Counted from the first letter of the stretch, positions 45,333-54,653 are shown. The stretch: 64,000 bases of DNA from JARFUG01 sp050485365 (GCA_050485365.1 JBJHBH010000003.1:26446-90445), one strand, 5' to 3'. Numbers and translations: made by a program. The notes: generated by a model not told the origin, from the sequence alone.

Positions 45333-45770
45333 TCAGCGACCGATGTCCTCGTTCCAGAGCTCGGGCCTTTGGGCGATGAAGGTGCGCATCAACTCCATGC
45401 ACGTCGCGTCCTGGAGCACATCGACCCGGACGCCCCGCGAGCGAAGGAGCTCTTCCTCTCCCATGAAGGTGCGGTTCTCGCCGACGACGATGCGGGGGAT
45501 GCCGTACAGGAGGATCGCGCCGCTGCACATGGCGCACGGGGACAAGGTGGTGTAGAGGACCGATTCGCGGTAGACGGCGGCGGAACGGCGTCCGGCGTTC
45601 TCCAGGGCGTCCATTTCGCCGTGAAGAATGGCGCTGCCTTGCTGCACGCGGCGGTTATGTCCCCGGCCGATGATGCGCCCTTCGTACACGATGACCGAGC
45701 CGATCGGAATTCCCCCCTCGGCCAGCCCCGCCCTCGCCTCCTCGATTGCCGCCTGCATGAAAGGATCCAT
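45333..45770 (-). CDS. Cytosine deaminase, yeast Fcy1-like
   Basis: 145 residues; GGAGAAGG before ATG 45770. Zinc deaminase motif ILHGEMDAL (His-X-Glu) and TLSPCAMC (PCXXC). The sequence after the zinc site, GAILLYGIPRIVVGEN and the end RPELWNEDIG, closely follows yeast cytosine deaminase (IPRCVVGEN, WFEDIG), rather than TadA or GuaD. It would deaminate cytosine to uracil for pyrimidine salvage. It stands alone between two unrelated genes. Confidence 0.75.
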   Translation of the reverse strand: MDPFMQAAIEEARAGLAEGGIPIGSVIVYEGRIIGRGHNRRVQQGSAILHGEMDALENAGRRSAAVYRESVLYTTLSPCAMCSGAILLYGIPRIVVGENRTFMGEEELLRSRGVRVDVLQDATCMELMRTFIAQRPELWNEDIGR

Positions 45771-45958
45771 AACACCTTCTCCCGTCACGAAAAAGTACTG
45801 AAGACCCGCCCGCGGGCACTTCTCGGGAGTCCTCCTCATCGGATCAGTCTAGCATTGCGACGCCTTTCGGCAAAGGCAATCGCCGGTTCATAGATGTAAG
45901 GCGCTGCCGAACATGCCTGATAAAATTGGCTGAGATCAAGAAGACCCGGAGGCTCATC

Positions 45959-46489
45959 ATGAAATTCAGCCTGCTCGCCTGCGCCCTGATTCTCGGGGTC
46001 ATTGGAACATTGTCGGCCGCCTGCGCGGTGCGCGATGGGTTCGTCGAAACGGAAGAAATCGTTGCGCAGGAGTACGAAGAGGAGCGCAGGGCGGTGGGCG
46101 CCGACCTCGTCCGCGATGTGCTTGAGCCGCCTGTCGTTTCCACCCACGCGGTCGACGTCGATGCGTTCAACCGGCGGCTTCGGGCTGCACGTCGCTCCGG
46201 TGAAACCTGGGCGCAGAACGTCATGCAGATCGCTCTGGAGTACATCGGCCCGCTTGAAGGGAGTGTGGCGGCGCTGGTGAAACGGAATCATCCGACCGAA
46301 TCGCCGACCGAATCTACGGTGACGATCATTCGCGACGGGCTTCTCGACGACTCGGTACGGGCGATTTGGGATGAGATTCGCTTTGTCAGAACTGCCGAGG
46401 GATCGTGGAAGCTGCAATCGGCCGAAAGGGCGTATCGCTGCCGACGCGGCGCGCACCAGCAGCATTATGGTTCAGAGCTGTGCCCATAG
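45959..46489 (+). CDS. Exported hypothetical protein
   Basis: 176 residues from ATG 45959, which has CGGAGG 6 nt upstream. N-terminal signal (MKFSLLACALILGVIGTLSAA) followed by a Cys in SAAC, a poor lipobox. The mature part is acidic and helical (ETEEIVAQEYEEERRAVGADLVRDVL), ending with a Cys-containing basic tail. No family recognised. The short helical form could be a periplasmic or inner-membrane-anchored accessory protein. Confidence 0.55.
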   Translation: MKFSLLACALILGVIGTLSAACAVRDGFVETEEIVAQEYEEERRAVGADLVRDVLEPPVVSTHAVDVDAFNRRLRAARRSGETWAQNVMQIALEYIGPLEGSVAALVKRNHPTESPTESTVTIIRDGLLDDSVRAIWDEIRFVRTAEGSWKLQSAERAYRCRRGAHQQHYGSELCP

Positions 46490-46566
46490 GCACGGCCAAG
46501 AAATCTTGAACGCGAGTTGCCCCCTGACGAAATCAGCGTGAATGTCCGCCGCTGGAGAAAGTAGGC

Positions 46567-47181
46567 TCAAAGAGGTCTGCTTCGAGCTCTGGGGTAGTAA
46601 TAATCGAGACATACGGGACACAAACCGTGGCTTACATCACGATGGGGGGTCGCCACAAAGGCGGCGATCCAGTCCCAACGATTGCCTACCCCGAGGTTCT
46701 CCACCCTTCGGCACCGAGCGCACTGATGAACGATCCCATGCCGATCGATGTAATCGTCAGGCTCCCCTCTATACGGCGCCTCTCCGATTTGTCTTTCGAC
46801 ACAAACGCTGTTCACGACCAGGAATCCTTCCGAGCGCCCCAGAGGATAAACAATTTGGTGCATCAGCCGGTAGGTCTCCGGGGAGGAGCAGTCGTACTCG
46901 TGTTCCCACGGCTTTCCCGCCGCCAGACACTTTCTGAATCCTTCAGCGAAAAACTCCTTGAGAATCTCAGGGACGGCCTCCATCAGAGACCTTCCAAGAA
47001 TCCATTCCCTCGATATTCGCGGCTCTCCCTGATTCGCTTTGGAGAAGCGAAACCAACCTTCGTTGAAGAAGGCGAAGGTCAGGTCCGGCAACATGCCGAA
47101 GATCGTATTCTCGGCGCAATTGAGCTCCTCAACGTCGAAACCCGTCAGAAGCCTTTGAAAATCGGGATGAATCATGCGCAT
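46567..47181 (-). CDS. PAS-like sensor protein with C-terminal cysteine-pair motif
   Basis: 204 residues; GGGAGG 7 nt before ATG 47181. Residues ~20-130 look like a PAS fold (LPDLTFAFFNEGWFRFSKAN, ILGRSLMEAVPEIL, YRLMHQIVYPLGRSEGFLVVNS). The end carries CARCRRVENLGVGNRWDWI...HRDVSHGLCPVCLDYYYP, a CXXC...(S)HG(I/L)CPXC motif found after PAS domains in many bacterial sensors and probably binding zinc. No output domain, so it may report to the divergent sensor kinase. The ligand is unknown. Confidence 0.65.
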   Translation of the reverse strand: MRMIHPDFQRLLTGFDVEELNCAENTIFGMLPDLTFAFFNEGWFRFSKANQGEPRISREWILGRSLMEAVPEILKEFFAEGFRKCLAAGKPWEHEYDCSSPETYRLMHQIVYPLGRSEGFLVVNSVCVERQIGEAPYRGEPDDYIDRHGIVHQCARCRRVENLGVGNRWDWIAAFVATPHRDVSHGLCPVCLDYYYPRARSRPL

Positions 47182-47324
47182 GTCCGAACCTCCCAGGGAA
47201 AGTTTTACACGGAACGGCTCCAGACGCCACTCCCCAAATCAGTCTTTTTGCCTGCAGGAAACGCTCGCGCACGATTCTCCATCAGATAATGTTAAAATAT
47301 CCATATCCCTGTGCCTCTGCTCCC

Positions 47325-49802
47325 ATGAAAGATGCGGATATGAGCGGTCCAACAGACCACCACCGGATCCACATTCACTTTCTCGAATGCATGGATCTGG
47401 TGAACCGGGTGATTCACCAGTCGGAGGATGCCGAGCAGATGCTCTGGAATGTTCTGGAGATTGCCCAGGCGATGCTGGACTGCGACCGGATCTGGCTGTT
47501 TTACCCCTGCGATCCGCACGCTCCGACCTACCGCATCCCGGTGGAGATCACCCGACCGGGGTATCCAGGCGCCCACGCGCAAGATCTTGACGTGCCGATG
47601 AAACCGGGAGGGGATCTCATCTGTGCCAAGGCCCTCGCTACGGATGGACCGGTTCTCTTCGACGCCGATTCCGATCCCCCTATCTTTAAGGAGTTGACCG
47701 ATCAGTTCGGTGTGCAGTCCCAGATGGCGATCGCGATCCATCCGAGAGTCGGCAAGCCGTGGCTCTTCGGCATGCATCAGTGCTCTCACTGGCGGGTCTG
47801 GACGGTGGAAGAGCAGCAACTGTTCCAAGGGATCGCCCGCCGCATCGGCGATGGACTCAGCACGTTGCTGTTGCTGCGCGACCTGCGCACCACGCAGGAG
47901 CGCTTCGACCTGGCCGTTCAGGGGTCGCGCGATGGGCTCTGGGACTGGCCCGACACCTCGAAAGACGATCTGTGGTGGTCGCCTCGCACCTATGAGCTCT
48001 TTGGATACGAACCGCAGGAGATTGCGCCCAGCGTGACGGCGATGCTGGAGCGGATTCATCCCGACGACCGCGCGGCGGCGAAGGGCATTCTCGACGAGCA
48101 CCTTCAAAAGGCGGATGTCCCCTTCGACGCCCAGTATCGCATCGTCACCAAGTCGGGCGAAATCCGCTGGCTTTGGGTCCGCGGCATGTCTGTGCGCGAC
48201 GAGCGGGGGCAATCGAGGCGAATGTCCGGATCTCTACAGGATCTGACGGAAAAAAAACGCATTGAAGAGGAGTTGGAGAAACATCGGGAGAACCTTGAGG
48301 ACCTTGTCGATGAGCGCACCCGAGAGCTGAAAAGCAGCCACGCCGAGATCAGGCGTTTCAAGGATCTAGTGGAGACGATCAATGACTGGGTATGGGAGCT
48401 GGACGAAAACGGCGCCTATACCTATACCAGCCCGCGAATTCGCGACTTGCTGGGGTATGAGCCGGAAGAGGTGATCGGAAAGTCCCCCTTCGATTTCATG
48501 CCGGAGCAAGAAGCGAAGAAGGTGGCGGCGGCCTTCCGTGAGATCGCCAAAAAGCGCGAGCCCTTCCATGCGCTGGAGAATATCAACCGCCACAAGGATG
48601 GCCGCCTCGTCATTCTGGAAACGAGCGGCGTTCCGATCTTTAACGGGCAAGGGGACCTTTTCGGATATCAGGGGGTCGATCGCGACGTTACCCGGCGCAA
48701 GGCCATGGAGCGCGAGCGCGAAGAGCTGCGGGAGGAGAGCAGGCGCCGCATGGCCGTCGTGGAGGGGATTTTCGAGGCGACGCAGGACGGCATCGCCATC
48801 TACGGCTCCGACGGGCGAATCCTGCGTATGAACGCCGCCTGCGAGGAGATGCTCGGGCTCTCACCGCAGGAGCAGGACCTGGATATCGATCGCCGCTGGG
48901 AACTTTTGCGGGTGACGAAGCTCGACGGCACCCCACTTCTGCCGGAGGAGATCCCGAGCAAAAAGGCGCTCGCGGGGGAGAAAGTTCGGGCGATTCTGCA
49001 CTTTCGACCGCCTCATCGTCCGCCGCGCTGGCTCTCCGTCAGCGCCGCCCCGATCCGCTCGGCCGACGCCACCCCCGCCAGCGTCGTGGCGATACTTACC
49101 GACATCACGGAATTTCACTCCCTGCAGCAGGAGCATGATCTCCTCCTGCAGATGATCTCCCACGATCTGCGCACCCCCATGACGGTCATCCAGGGTCATG
49201 CCGAGATGCTCGACGAGCGGTTGCGGGAAAAGGATGAGATAACGACACTGAACCTGGAAGCGATCCTTTCATCGACCGGCCAACTGAGCGGCATGATGGA
49301 TGATCTGCTGCACATCATCCTGGAACAAAAAGGTGAGATGCCTCTCGATCTGGAGCGGATCGATCTTTCCGAGCTCCTGCCCAAGGTCGTGCGCCGCATC
49401 GCCGTCTTCGGCATCGGCGAGAGGCTTCAGACCGCCATCCCCGCCGACCTGCCCGACGTATGGGCCGACGTGCAGAGCGTCGAGCGCATACTCGCCAACC
49501 TGCTGACCAACGCCTCGAAATATTCCGAGCCGGATACCCCGATCACCCTTGCGGTCGAACGCGCTACGGACGAAATCCGCATCTCCGTCATCGACCGCGG
49601 CAAGGGTATCGACCCGCACGACCTGCCCCACCTCTTCGATCGGTTCTTTCGCGGCCGCAACACCGGGAGAAAATCAGGCATCGGGCTCGGGCTGTATATC
49701 ACGAAGAGACTGGTGGAGGCCCACGGCGGCCGGGTGTGGGTCACGAGTCAGCCGGGCGAAGGCAGCGCGTTCTCCTTCGCCCTTCCGTTGCGAAGCTCTT
49801 GA
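47325..49802 (+). CDS. Sensor histidine kinase with GAF and multiple PAS domains
   Basis: About 825 residues (a start at 47340 is equally possible; no clear ribosome site). Cytoplasmic: no membrane helix. Order: GAF domain ~20-180 (MLWNVLEIAQAMLDCDRIWLFY), PAS ~195-310 (QGSRDGLWDWPDTS, with PAC motif RYRIVTKSGEIRWLWVRG-like), a coiled coil, PAS ~350-475 (NDWVWELDENGAYTYTSP), PAS ~490-600, HisKA with phospho-acceptor His613 (ISHDLRTPMTV) and HATPase (NLLTNASKYS; GKGIDPHDLPHLFDRF; GIGLGLYI). No receiver domain and no response regulator gene adjacent, so its partner is elsewhere. Confidence 0.85.
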   Translation: MKDADMSGPTDHHRIHIHFLECMDLVNRVIHQSEDAEQMLWNVLEIAQAMLDCDRIWLFYPCDPHAPTYRIPVEITRPGYPGAHAQDLDVPMKPGGDLICAKALATDGPVLFDADSDPPIFKELTDQFGVQSQMAIAIHPRVGKPWLFGMHQCSHWRVWTVEEQQLFQGIARRIGDGLSTLLLLRDLRTTQERFDLAVQGSRDGLWDWPDTSKDDLWWSPRTYELFGYEPQEIAPSVTAMLERIHPDDRAAAKGILDEHLQKADVPFDAQYRIVTKSGEIRWLWVRGMSVRDERGQSRRMSGSLQDLTEKKRIEEELEKHRENLEDLVDERTRELKSSHAEIRRFKDLVETINDWVWELDENGAYTYTSPRIRDLLGYEPEEVIGKSPFDFMPEQEAKKVAAAFREIAKKREPFHALENINRHKDGRLVILETSGVPIFNGQGDLFGYQGVDRDVTRRKAMEREREELREESRRRMAVVEGIFEATQDGIAIYGSDGRILRMNAACEEMLGLSPQEQDLDIDRRWELLRVTKLDGTPLLPEEIPSKKALAGEKVRAILHFRPPHRPPRWLSVSAAPIRSADATPASVVAILTDITEFHSLQQEHDLLLQMISHDLRTPMTVIQGHAEMLDERLREKDEITTLNLEAILSSTGQLSGMMDDLLHIILEQKGEMPLDLERIDLSELLPKVVRRIAVFGIGERLQTAIPADLPDVWADVQSVERILANLLTNASKYSEPDTPITLAVERATDEIRISVIDRGKGIDPHDLPHLFDRFFRGRNTGRKSGIGLGLYITKRLVEAHGGRVWVTSQPGEGSAFSFALPLRSS

Positions 49803-50130
49803 GCGAAACCCCGCCGCGACTCTAGAGCTGCTCACGCTGCGCCTGACCGACGTCGACACCCGCCTCGCCCACTCCCAATGGAAACAGCTCTGGGAAGAGG
49901 TCCCCGAGCTCACCGCCACCCTCTCCGCCTGTTTGGCCGAAAAACGCACATAGCCCTTCGCCCTGAATCCTCCTTGCGAAAACCCATCGCTGAGTGGCAT
50001 CCCAGTTTTTTACATCCCATCGGCACGGATGCCTTTTGGTGCCAGGCGCGGTCGACAGCGCAGAAGCGCCCCGATGCTCTGTCAAGAAATCAAATTGCAT
50101 ATGGGAGCGCGATACTCTACCTTTGTGCCG
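49803..50130. other. Intergenic region with possible coding remnant
   Basis: No complete gene. A frame ending at 49953 (LTDVDTRLAHSQWKQLWEEVPELTATL) has coding-like composition but no start of its own and no recognised family; possibly a gene remnant. Confidence 0.3.
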
Positions 50131-51330
50131 ATGAACTCCTCTGTCGCCTCTCCAGCTTTCATCTCCAGGCTCTCTTCCCGCCTCGTCCTCTTCGGCGTGC
50201 TCGCCACCGGCATCGGTCAGTCGATGACCTTTGCCCTGCTCGCCCCGCTGGGGCGCGAAGTCGGCCTGATGGAGGTGCAGATCGGGCTGATCGTCACCTT
50301 CTCCTCCCTGGTGTTCACCCTCTCCAGCCCCGGCTGGGGGCGCACCTGCGACCGCTGGGGGCGCAAACCGGTCATGCTTCTGGGGCTGTTCGGCTACGGC
50401 TTCGGCTGCCTCGTCTTTGCCTCGGTTTTTCTCTTCGGGATCAAAGGGCTCCTTTCGGGGATGACCCTTTACATGATGGCGATCTCCTCCCGGGTTGTGA
50501 TGGCGTCGCTGATGTCGGCCTCTCCGGCGGCCGCATCGGCCTACATCGCCGACACCACCAGCGCTCAGGAGCGGGTCGCGGGGATGGGACGGCTGGGGGC
50601 CGCCCGGACCCTCGGAGCGATCCTCGGACCGGCTCTGAGCGGAGTCTTCGCCACCTTCGGGCTGCTGGCGCCTCTCTACATCTCCGCCGCCATCACCCTG
50701 CTCGCCTCCACTCTCCTTGCCGTCGTCCTGAAAGAGCCGCTTCGAGCCTCATCTCAGAGCGCCTCGAAGATGAAGCTGAAGGTCATCGATCGGCGCTACT
50801 TCCCCTACATCCTGATCGGATCCCTCACATTTTTCACCTTCGCGATGGTGAGCCAGACCCTCGGATTCTACTTTCAGGATCGCTTCGACCTCGACGGCAG
50901 AGCCACGGCGCAAGCCATCGGCATGGGGATGGGGTTCATGGCGTTCATGTCGTTTTTCTCGCAAACCTATCTGGTGTCGCGTTTCAAAATGAGCCCGACC
51001 CGATTGATTAAATCAGGGCTGCTGGTCTTGATGATCGGCTACCCCCTGCTGCTTCTTGCCGGCAACATCGCGGTGCTGGTCGCCTTCATGGGAGTCTTGG
51101 GGCTCGGGATGGGAATGGTGTCGCCCGGGTACACGGCCGGAGCCTCGTTGTCGGTCGGCCCCGAGGAGCAGGGGGCCGTCGGCGGCCTTATCTCCGCGTG
51201 CCCTTCGGCGGGTTTCGTCCTCGGCCCCCTTGTCGGCACCAGCCTCTACCAACTCCACCCCGCATTGCCGGCTTTGAGCGCCTGCGCATTGGTGGTGCCG
51301 TTGACGATCTATGCGTGGCGAAATTCCTGA
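50131..51330 (+). CDS. MFS drug/multisolute efflux transporter
   Basis: About 399 residues from ATG 50131 (upstream in-frame ATGs at 50101 and earlier lack ribosome sites too). Twelve membrane helices; A-motif GRTCDRWGRKPVM after TM2 and the antiporter C-motif-like GLGAARTLGAILGPALSG in TM5, indicating a proton-coupled drug-efflux type MFS. The repeat half starts with YFPYILIGSLTFFTFAM. Single-gene unit. The substrate is unknown. Confidence 0.75.
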   Translation: MNSSVASPAFISRLSSRLVLFGVLATGIGQSMTFALLAPLGREVGLMEVQIGLIVTFSSLVFTLSSPGWGRTCDRWGRKPVMLLGLFGYGFGCLVFASVFLFGIKGLLSGMTLYMMAISSRVVMASLMSASPAAASAYIADTTSAQERVAGMGRLGAARTLGAILGPALSGVFATFGLLAPLYISAAITLLASTLLAVVLKEPLRASSQSASKMKLKVIDRRYFPYILIGSLTFFTFAMVSQTLGFYFQDRFDLDGRATAQAIGMGMGFMAFMSFFSQTYLVSRFKMSPTRLIKSGLLVLMIGYPLLLLAGNIAVLVAFMGVLGLGMGMVSPGYTAGASLSVGPEEQGAVGGLISACPSAGFVLGPLVGTSLYQLHPALPALSACALVVPLTIYAWRNS

Positions 51331-51520
51331 CTTCGGTCCTGGAGTCGATCAGGTACGCTCCGGGTCTGTAGAAGGTGTCGTAGAAATCCAGATCGAGGTG
51401 GTGTGCCTGAATCGCCGCCTTCTATTTCTACGACCTGCTGCCCCCGGGTGGAAAGGGCTGAGGCCGGCCAGTGATATCTGTTGAACCGCTTATCTTCCTA
51501 CAATCCCTGCTCCTCAGAGC

Positions 51521-52060
51521 TCAATCGGTGCCGTCCGCCTCCGAGAAGTCGGCTATTCCTGATACATCAACGAGAGCGCTTCGAGACCCTCCCGTCCACC
51601 GGTGGATAACGCTAAACGTCCCATCCGTCTCCAGAATGACCGCCGCAACCTCTTCAACGGCGCAGATCCCCTGGCTCCGCAGGGCTGAGTGAACTTCCGC
51701 CTCCGTCACCCGCTCGCGAGACAAGGCGTCACGCTGAAAAACCCCTTCAAAAAGGAGCAATACGGGCTTCGACTTCACCAGTTGCTGGAATTTGTCAGAC
51801 TTAACCGAGAGCCAGGTGACGACCAACTGAAGGAGGCAAAGGAGCGTAAGAGCGACAGCCCCTTGCGCTAGAGAGACGTCCCTGGAGAGGATGACGTTGG
51901 CAAGGGCCGATCCCAGCGCAACAGTCACGATGAAGTCGAAGGCGTTCCACTTGGAGAGCGTCCGCTTTCCCGTCAATCTCAGAACAAGAACGATGAGGAT
52001 GTAGGCGAGAACCCCCGTGATCAGCGTTCGCCCAAGAATTTGCACACTGTCGATAAACAT
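51521..52060 (-). CDS. DUF421 (YetF-like) membrane protein
   Basis: 179 residues from ATG 52060 (AGGAGG 10 nt upstream); longer frames upstream run into the tRNA gene and are not real. Three N-terminal helices (LITGVLAYILIVLVLRL; FIVTVALGSALANVIL; GAVALTLLCLLQLVVTW) with the family motif RLTGKRTLSKWNAFDFIVTVALG. A cytosolic YetF-type domain follows (KPVLLLFEGVFQRDALSRERVTEAEVHSALRSQGI). Members are linked to spore or envelope stress in Bacillus, but the biochemical role is unknown. Confidence 0.8.
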   Translation of the reverse strand: MFIDSVQILGRTLITGVLAYILIVLVLRLTGKRTLSKWNAFDFIVTVALGSALANVILSRDVSLAQGAVALTLLCLLQLVVTWLSVKSDKFQQLVKSKPVLLLFEGVFQRDALSRERVTEAEVHSALRSQGICAVEEVAAVILETDGTFSVIHRWTGGSRSALVDVSGIADFSEADGTD

Positions 52061-52193
52061 GGCCAATGCGCCTCCTACTACCAGAAATGCGTGAAGCATT
52101 TCCAATAAAGTTACCACACAGGAGGTCGCCCACGAACATATAATGCTTTGGCACAAACCTTTCACAGCGAATAATGACAAGTCCGGACAATCC

Positions 52194-52240
52194 AAAAAAA
52201 TAGGGATTTCCGCATGTCTTTCAACTAGCGGAAATCCCTT
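52194..52240 (-). terminator. Rho-independent terminator of tRNA-Arg
   Basis: AGGGATTTCCGC/GCGGAAATCCCT, a perfect 12-bp stem; on the minus strand it is followed by A and seven T residues. Starts 7 nt after the tRNA CCA end. Confidence 0.9.
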
Positions 52241-52246
52241 GATTTT

Positions 52247-52323
<77 letters not shown>

Positions 52324-52479
52324 GGAGACTGGTCTATATACCTCATAGTGCCGGGGAATGCAACCGCAAACTGTTTCGTCATCCCGAGGGGTTGGCGGTC
52401 TCGCCGTTGGTTGTCTCGCTTGTCGAGCGCCGATCCGGCTGGTATGATCTGCCTCATCATCCTGCCGAGAGGGTTTCGA

Positions 52480-53127
52480 ATGACGACTCGTCCGTTGTGG
52501 GTAGCGCTCTTCGTTTTCTTTCTGTTTTCGGGCAGTGCGTCTGCTCAGACCATTTTCATAGACCGGCTGGCTGAAGGGGTTTATGCAACCGTGGCGCCGC
52601 CGAAGGGGGAGATCCTCTTCAACAGCCTCTTCTGGATCGGGGACGAGCACGTCGCCGCCGTCGGAAGTTGTCTGGATGCCGAGGTGCTCGCCGAATTGGC
52701 GTCGGTGGTCGCGGCGGTGACGGACAAGCCTCTGCGCTACTGCATCCTCGCCCACAACGCAGCGTCTTCGATTTCTGACCCCTCCCTTTCGTCGGATCTG
52801 GCCCTGATCCTGGAGTGGAACCACTGGCAGCGCCTTCGGGAAAATCCCTCTCCCTTCTTCTCCTCCTTCCTTTATTTTCGCGACGAGCTGACCCTCGATC
52901 TTGCGGGGCGTTCCGTCACGCTTCTGGCGGACGGACGCGGCGGCGGCTTCAAGGTCTATCTCCCCGAGGAGGCCGTCCTCTATCTGGCCGCCGTAAAGAG
53001 CCCCGACTGCGGACGAAGGGTCCGCCTCCCCGCGCTGCGAAAACGATCGGTCCCGTGGCAGGCGGCTCAGCAGCTCGGGGCCGACATCATCGTTCCAGCG
53101 TGCGGTTCGCCCGTCAACTCCAGATAA
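52480..53127 (+). CDS. Exported metallo-beta-lactamase-fold protein lacking the metal motif
   Basis: 215 residues from ATG 52480 (AGAGG upstream). Signal peptide MTTRPLWVALFVFFLFSGSASA. The mature start IFIDRLAEGVYATVAPPKGEILFNSLFWIGDEHVAAVG and the following VAAVTDKPLRYCILAH match the SoxH/quinoprotein-relay type MBL fold, but where HXHXDH should stand it has LAHNAASSISD, so zinc binding is lost. The end VPWQAAQQLGADIIVPACGSP resembles the MBL-fold AAxxLGAxxVVPGHG segment with its His also gone. It probably binds or scaffolds instead of hydrolysing. It ends 21 bp from the convergent actF. Confidence 0.6.
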   Translation: MTTRPLWVALFVFFLFSGSASAQTIFIDRLAEGVYATVAPPKGEILFNSLFWIGDEHVAAVGSCLDAEVLAELASVVAAVTDKPLRYCILAHNAASSISDPSLSSDLALILEWNHWQRLRENPSPFFSSFLYFRDELTLDLAGRSVTLLADGRGGGFKVYLPEEAVLYLAAVKSPDCGRRVRLPALRKRSVPWQAAQQLGADIIVPACGSPVNSR

Positions 53128-53148
53128 GCCCCCTTTATTCGACGCCCG

Positions 53149-54219
53149 TCAATGCCCTTCGATCTGCACCGGCTCTTCCGAACGGGGAAGGAGCTCGTTG
53201 TGGCTGTTGACGGCGAGGAGCCAGGCGAAAAAGATCATGAGACTCTGGAAGGCCGCCATGCCGGGGCTCAAGGGAGTGGGAGGCATGACGTAGAGGAGGC
53301 GTTCGAGAAAGAGCGCGACCACGACGGCGACGGCGACGGCGGCGACGACGCCCGGCTTTTCCTTGGCCCTGCGGGAGATCAGGACGAAGAAGGGGACGAC
53401 GAAGGCGCCGACGATGGTGAAAACGCCCAGCGTCCGGCGCAGCGGCGTGGCGAGGCGATCGACGATGAAGATGACCTCCTCGGGGAGATTGCCGTACCAG
53501 ATAAGCAGATACTGGGTGAAGAAGAGCCCGGTCCACAAAACGCTGAAGCCGAACAGCAGGAGGCTGACGTCGCGCAGGTGGTCGCGCACGACGTTCGGCG
53601 CGGCGCCCGCCTTTTGCCGGTAGAGAAAGTAGAGAAGAAGCGCGGCCAGGGCGATCCCCGCGTAAAGGCTCTCGACGAAGTAATAGGCCCCCAGCAGGGA
53701 GCTGAACCAGGGGTACTCCAGGCTCATGACGAGGTCGTAGGCGAGCAGCGACTGGGAGAGCACGAAGATGAAGAGGTAGGTGACGGCCGCCTCGGTCGCT
53801 GCGGGATGCTGTGCAAGGGAGCGCAGGGCGAAGCGCCGCGCGCTCCACCACACCAGGGCGAAGACGGCGACATTGCGCGCCAGGAAGAACGGCTCGTTCA
53901 GCCACAGCCCCGGGGAGTGAATCCAGGGGTAGAGGCTCATCCGCGGGATGAGTACGAGGAGGAGGAAAAAGAGGAGCGGCAGCAGGTGAACGGCGCACAG
54001 CAGCTCGCGCCGCAGTGACGCGATCCACCGCGCGCGGGTGAGGTCGGTGACGGCGACGAGGGCGACGCACCCCTGGGCGAGGGAGGCCCAGAAGACGACG
54101 GTCAGCAGCAGCGCCCCCTGCTGGGGAAAGATGTTGCCGTATTCCAGCAGGGCGAGAAGCCCCCAGGTGATCAAGAGCAGAATATAGAAGTTCCCCTTGC
54201 CGAACTTCACCGTTTCCAT
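53149..54219 (-). CDS. actF: Alternative complex III subunit ActF-like (quinol-binding membrane protein)
   Basis: 356 residues, last gene of the bc/ACIII operon; overlaps actD by 13 bp, GGGAG before ATG 54219. About 10 membrane helices (LLLITWGLLALLEYG, FPQQGALLLTVVFWASLAQGCVALVAV, DVSLLLFGFSVLWTGLFFTQYLLIWYGNLPEEV). The segment FTQYLLIWYGNLPEE is a hallmark of ActF and of the related MrpD-like membrane subunits. In ACIII it pairs with ActC in the membrane. Confidence 0.8.
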   Translation of the reverse strand: METVKFGKGNFYILLLITWGLLALLEYGNIFPQQGALLLTVVFWASLAQGCVALVAVTDLTRARWIASLRRELLCAVHLLPLLFFLLLVLIPRMSLYPWIHSPGLWLNEPFFLARNVAVFALVWWSARRFALRSLAQHPAATEAAVTYLFIFVLSQSLLAYDLVMSLEYPWFSSLLGAYYFVESLYAGIALAALLLYFLYRQKAGAAPNVVRDHLRDVSLLLFGFSVLWTGLFFTQYLLIWYGNLPEEVIFIVDRLATPLRRTLGVFTIVGAFVVPFFVLISRRAKEKPGVVAAVAVAVVVALFLERLLYVMPPTPLSPGMAAFQSLMIFFAWLLAVNSHNELLPRSEEPVQIEGH

Positions 54220-54653
54220 GGCGAATCTCCCTGCCGCACAACAATGACGAAACGGTTTCCGTAATCTTCCGGATCCAGGACGGCGCTCGTTTTGGGGAAC
54301 TGCGCCAGCAGCAGGAATCCGGCGAAGCTCATCAGCCCCCCGAACAAAATCGTCAGGATGTAGGCGACCAGCAGAAACGGCGGTACCGAGACGATCGGCT
54401 TCCCCCCGACGATCAGCGGCCAGCTCAGCGCCGTATAGATGGTGAGGGCCAGCCCCCCGACAAAGCCGCTGATCCCGCCGAAGACGGCGAAATATTTCAT
54501 CGGACCCGGCGTGATCTCCAGAATCTCTTCGACCTCCGGAAGGTGCCAGGGGAGATACAGGCGCAGATCGTCGCGGCCGTACCCCTTGGCCTTGAGCTCC
54601 CGAAGGGCATCGAGAAAGGCCGCCTTGTCCTCGAAAATCATCGGCTCGCTCAT
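54207..54653 (-). CDS. actD: Alternative complex III subunit ActD (DUF3341)
   Basis: 148 residues; its ATG overlaps the actC stop (ATGA). An N-terminal cytoplasmic helical part (DKAAFLDALRELKAKGYGRDDLRLYLPWHLPEVEEIL) and two membrane helices (YFAVFGGISGFVGGLALTIYTALSWP; PPFLLVAYILTILFGGLMSFAGFLLL) are the DUF3341 layout. Small membrane subunit of the complex, conserved in order actC-actD. Confidence 0.85.
   Translation of the reverse strand: MSEPMIFEDKAAFLDALRELKAKGYGRDDLRLYLPWHLPEVEEILEITPGPMKYFAVFGGISGFVGGLALTIYTALSWPLIVGGKPIVSVPPFLLVAYILTILFGGLMSFAGFLLLAQFPKTSAVLDPEDYGNRFVIVVRQGDSPWKR

Noticed and set aside
49821..49953. Short coding-like frame after the sensor kinase
   Set aside because: No start codon with ribosome site and no recognised domain; recorded only as possible remnant.
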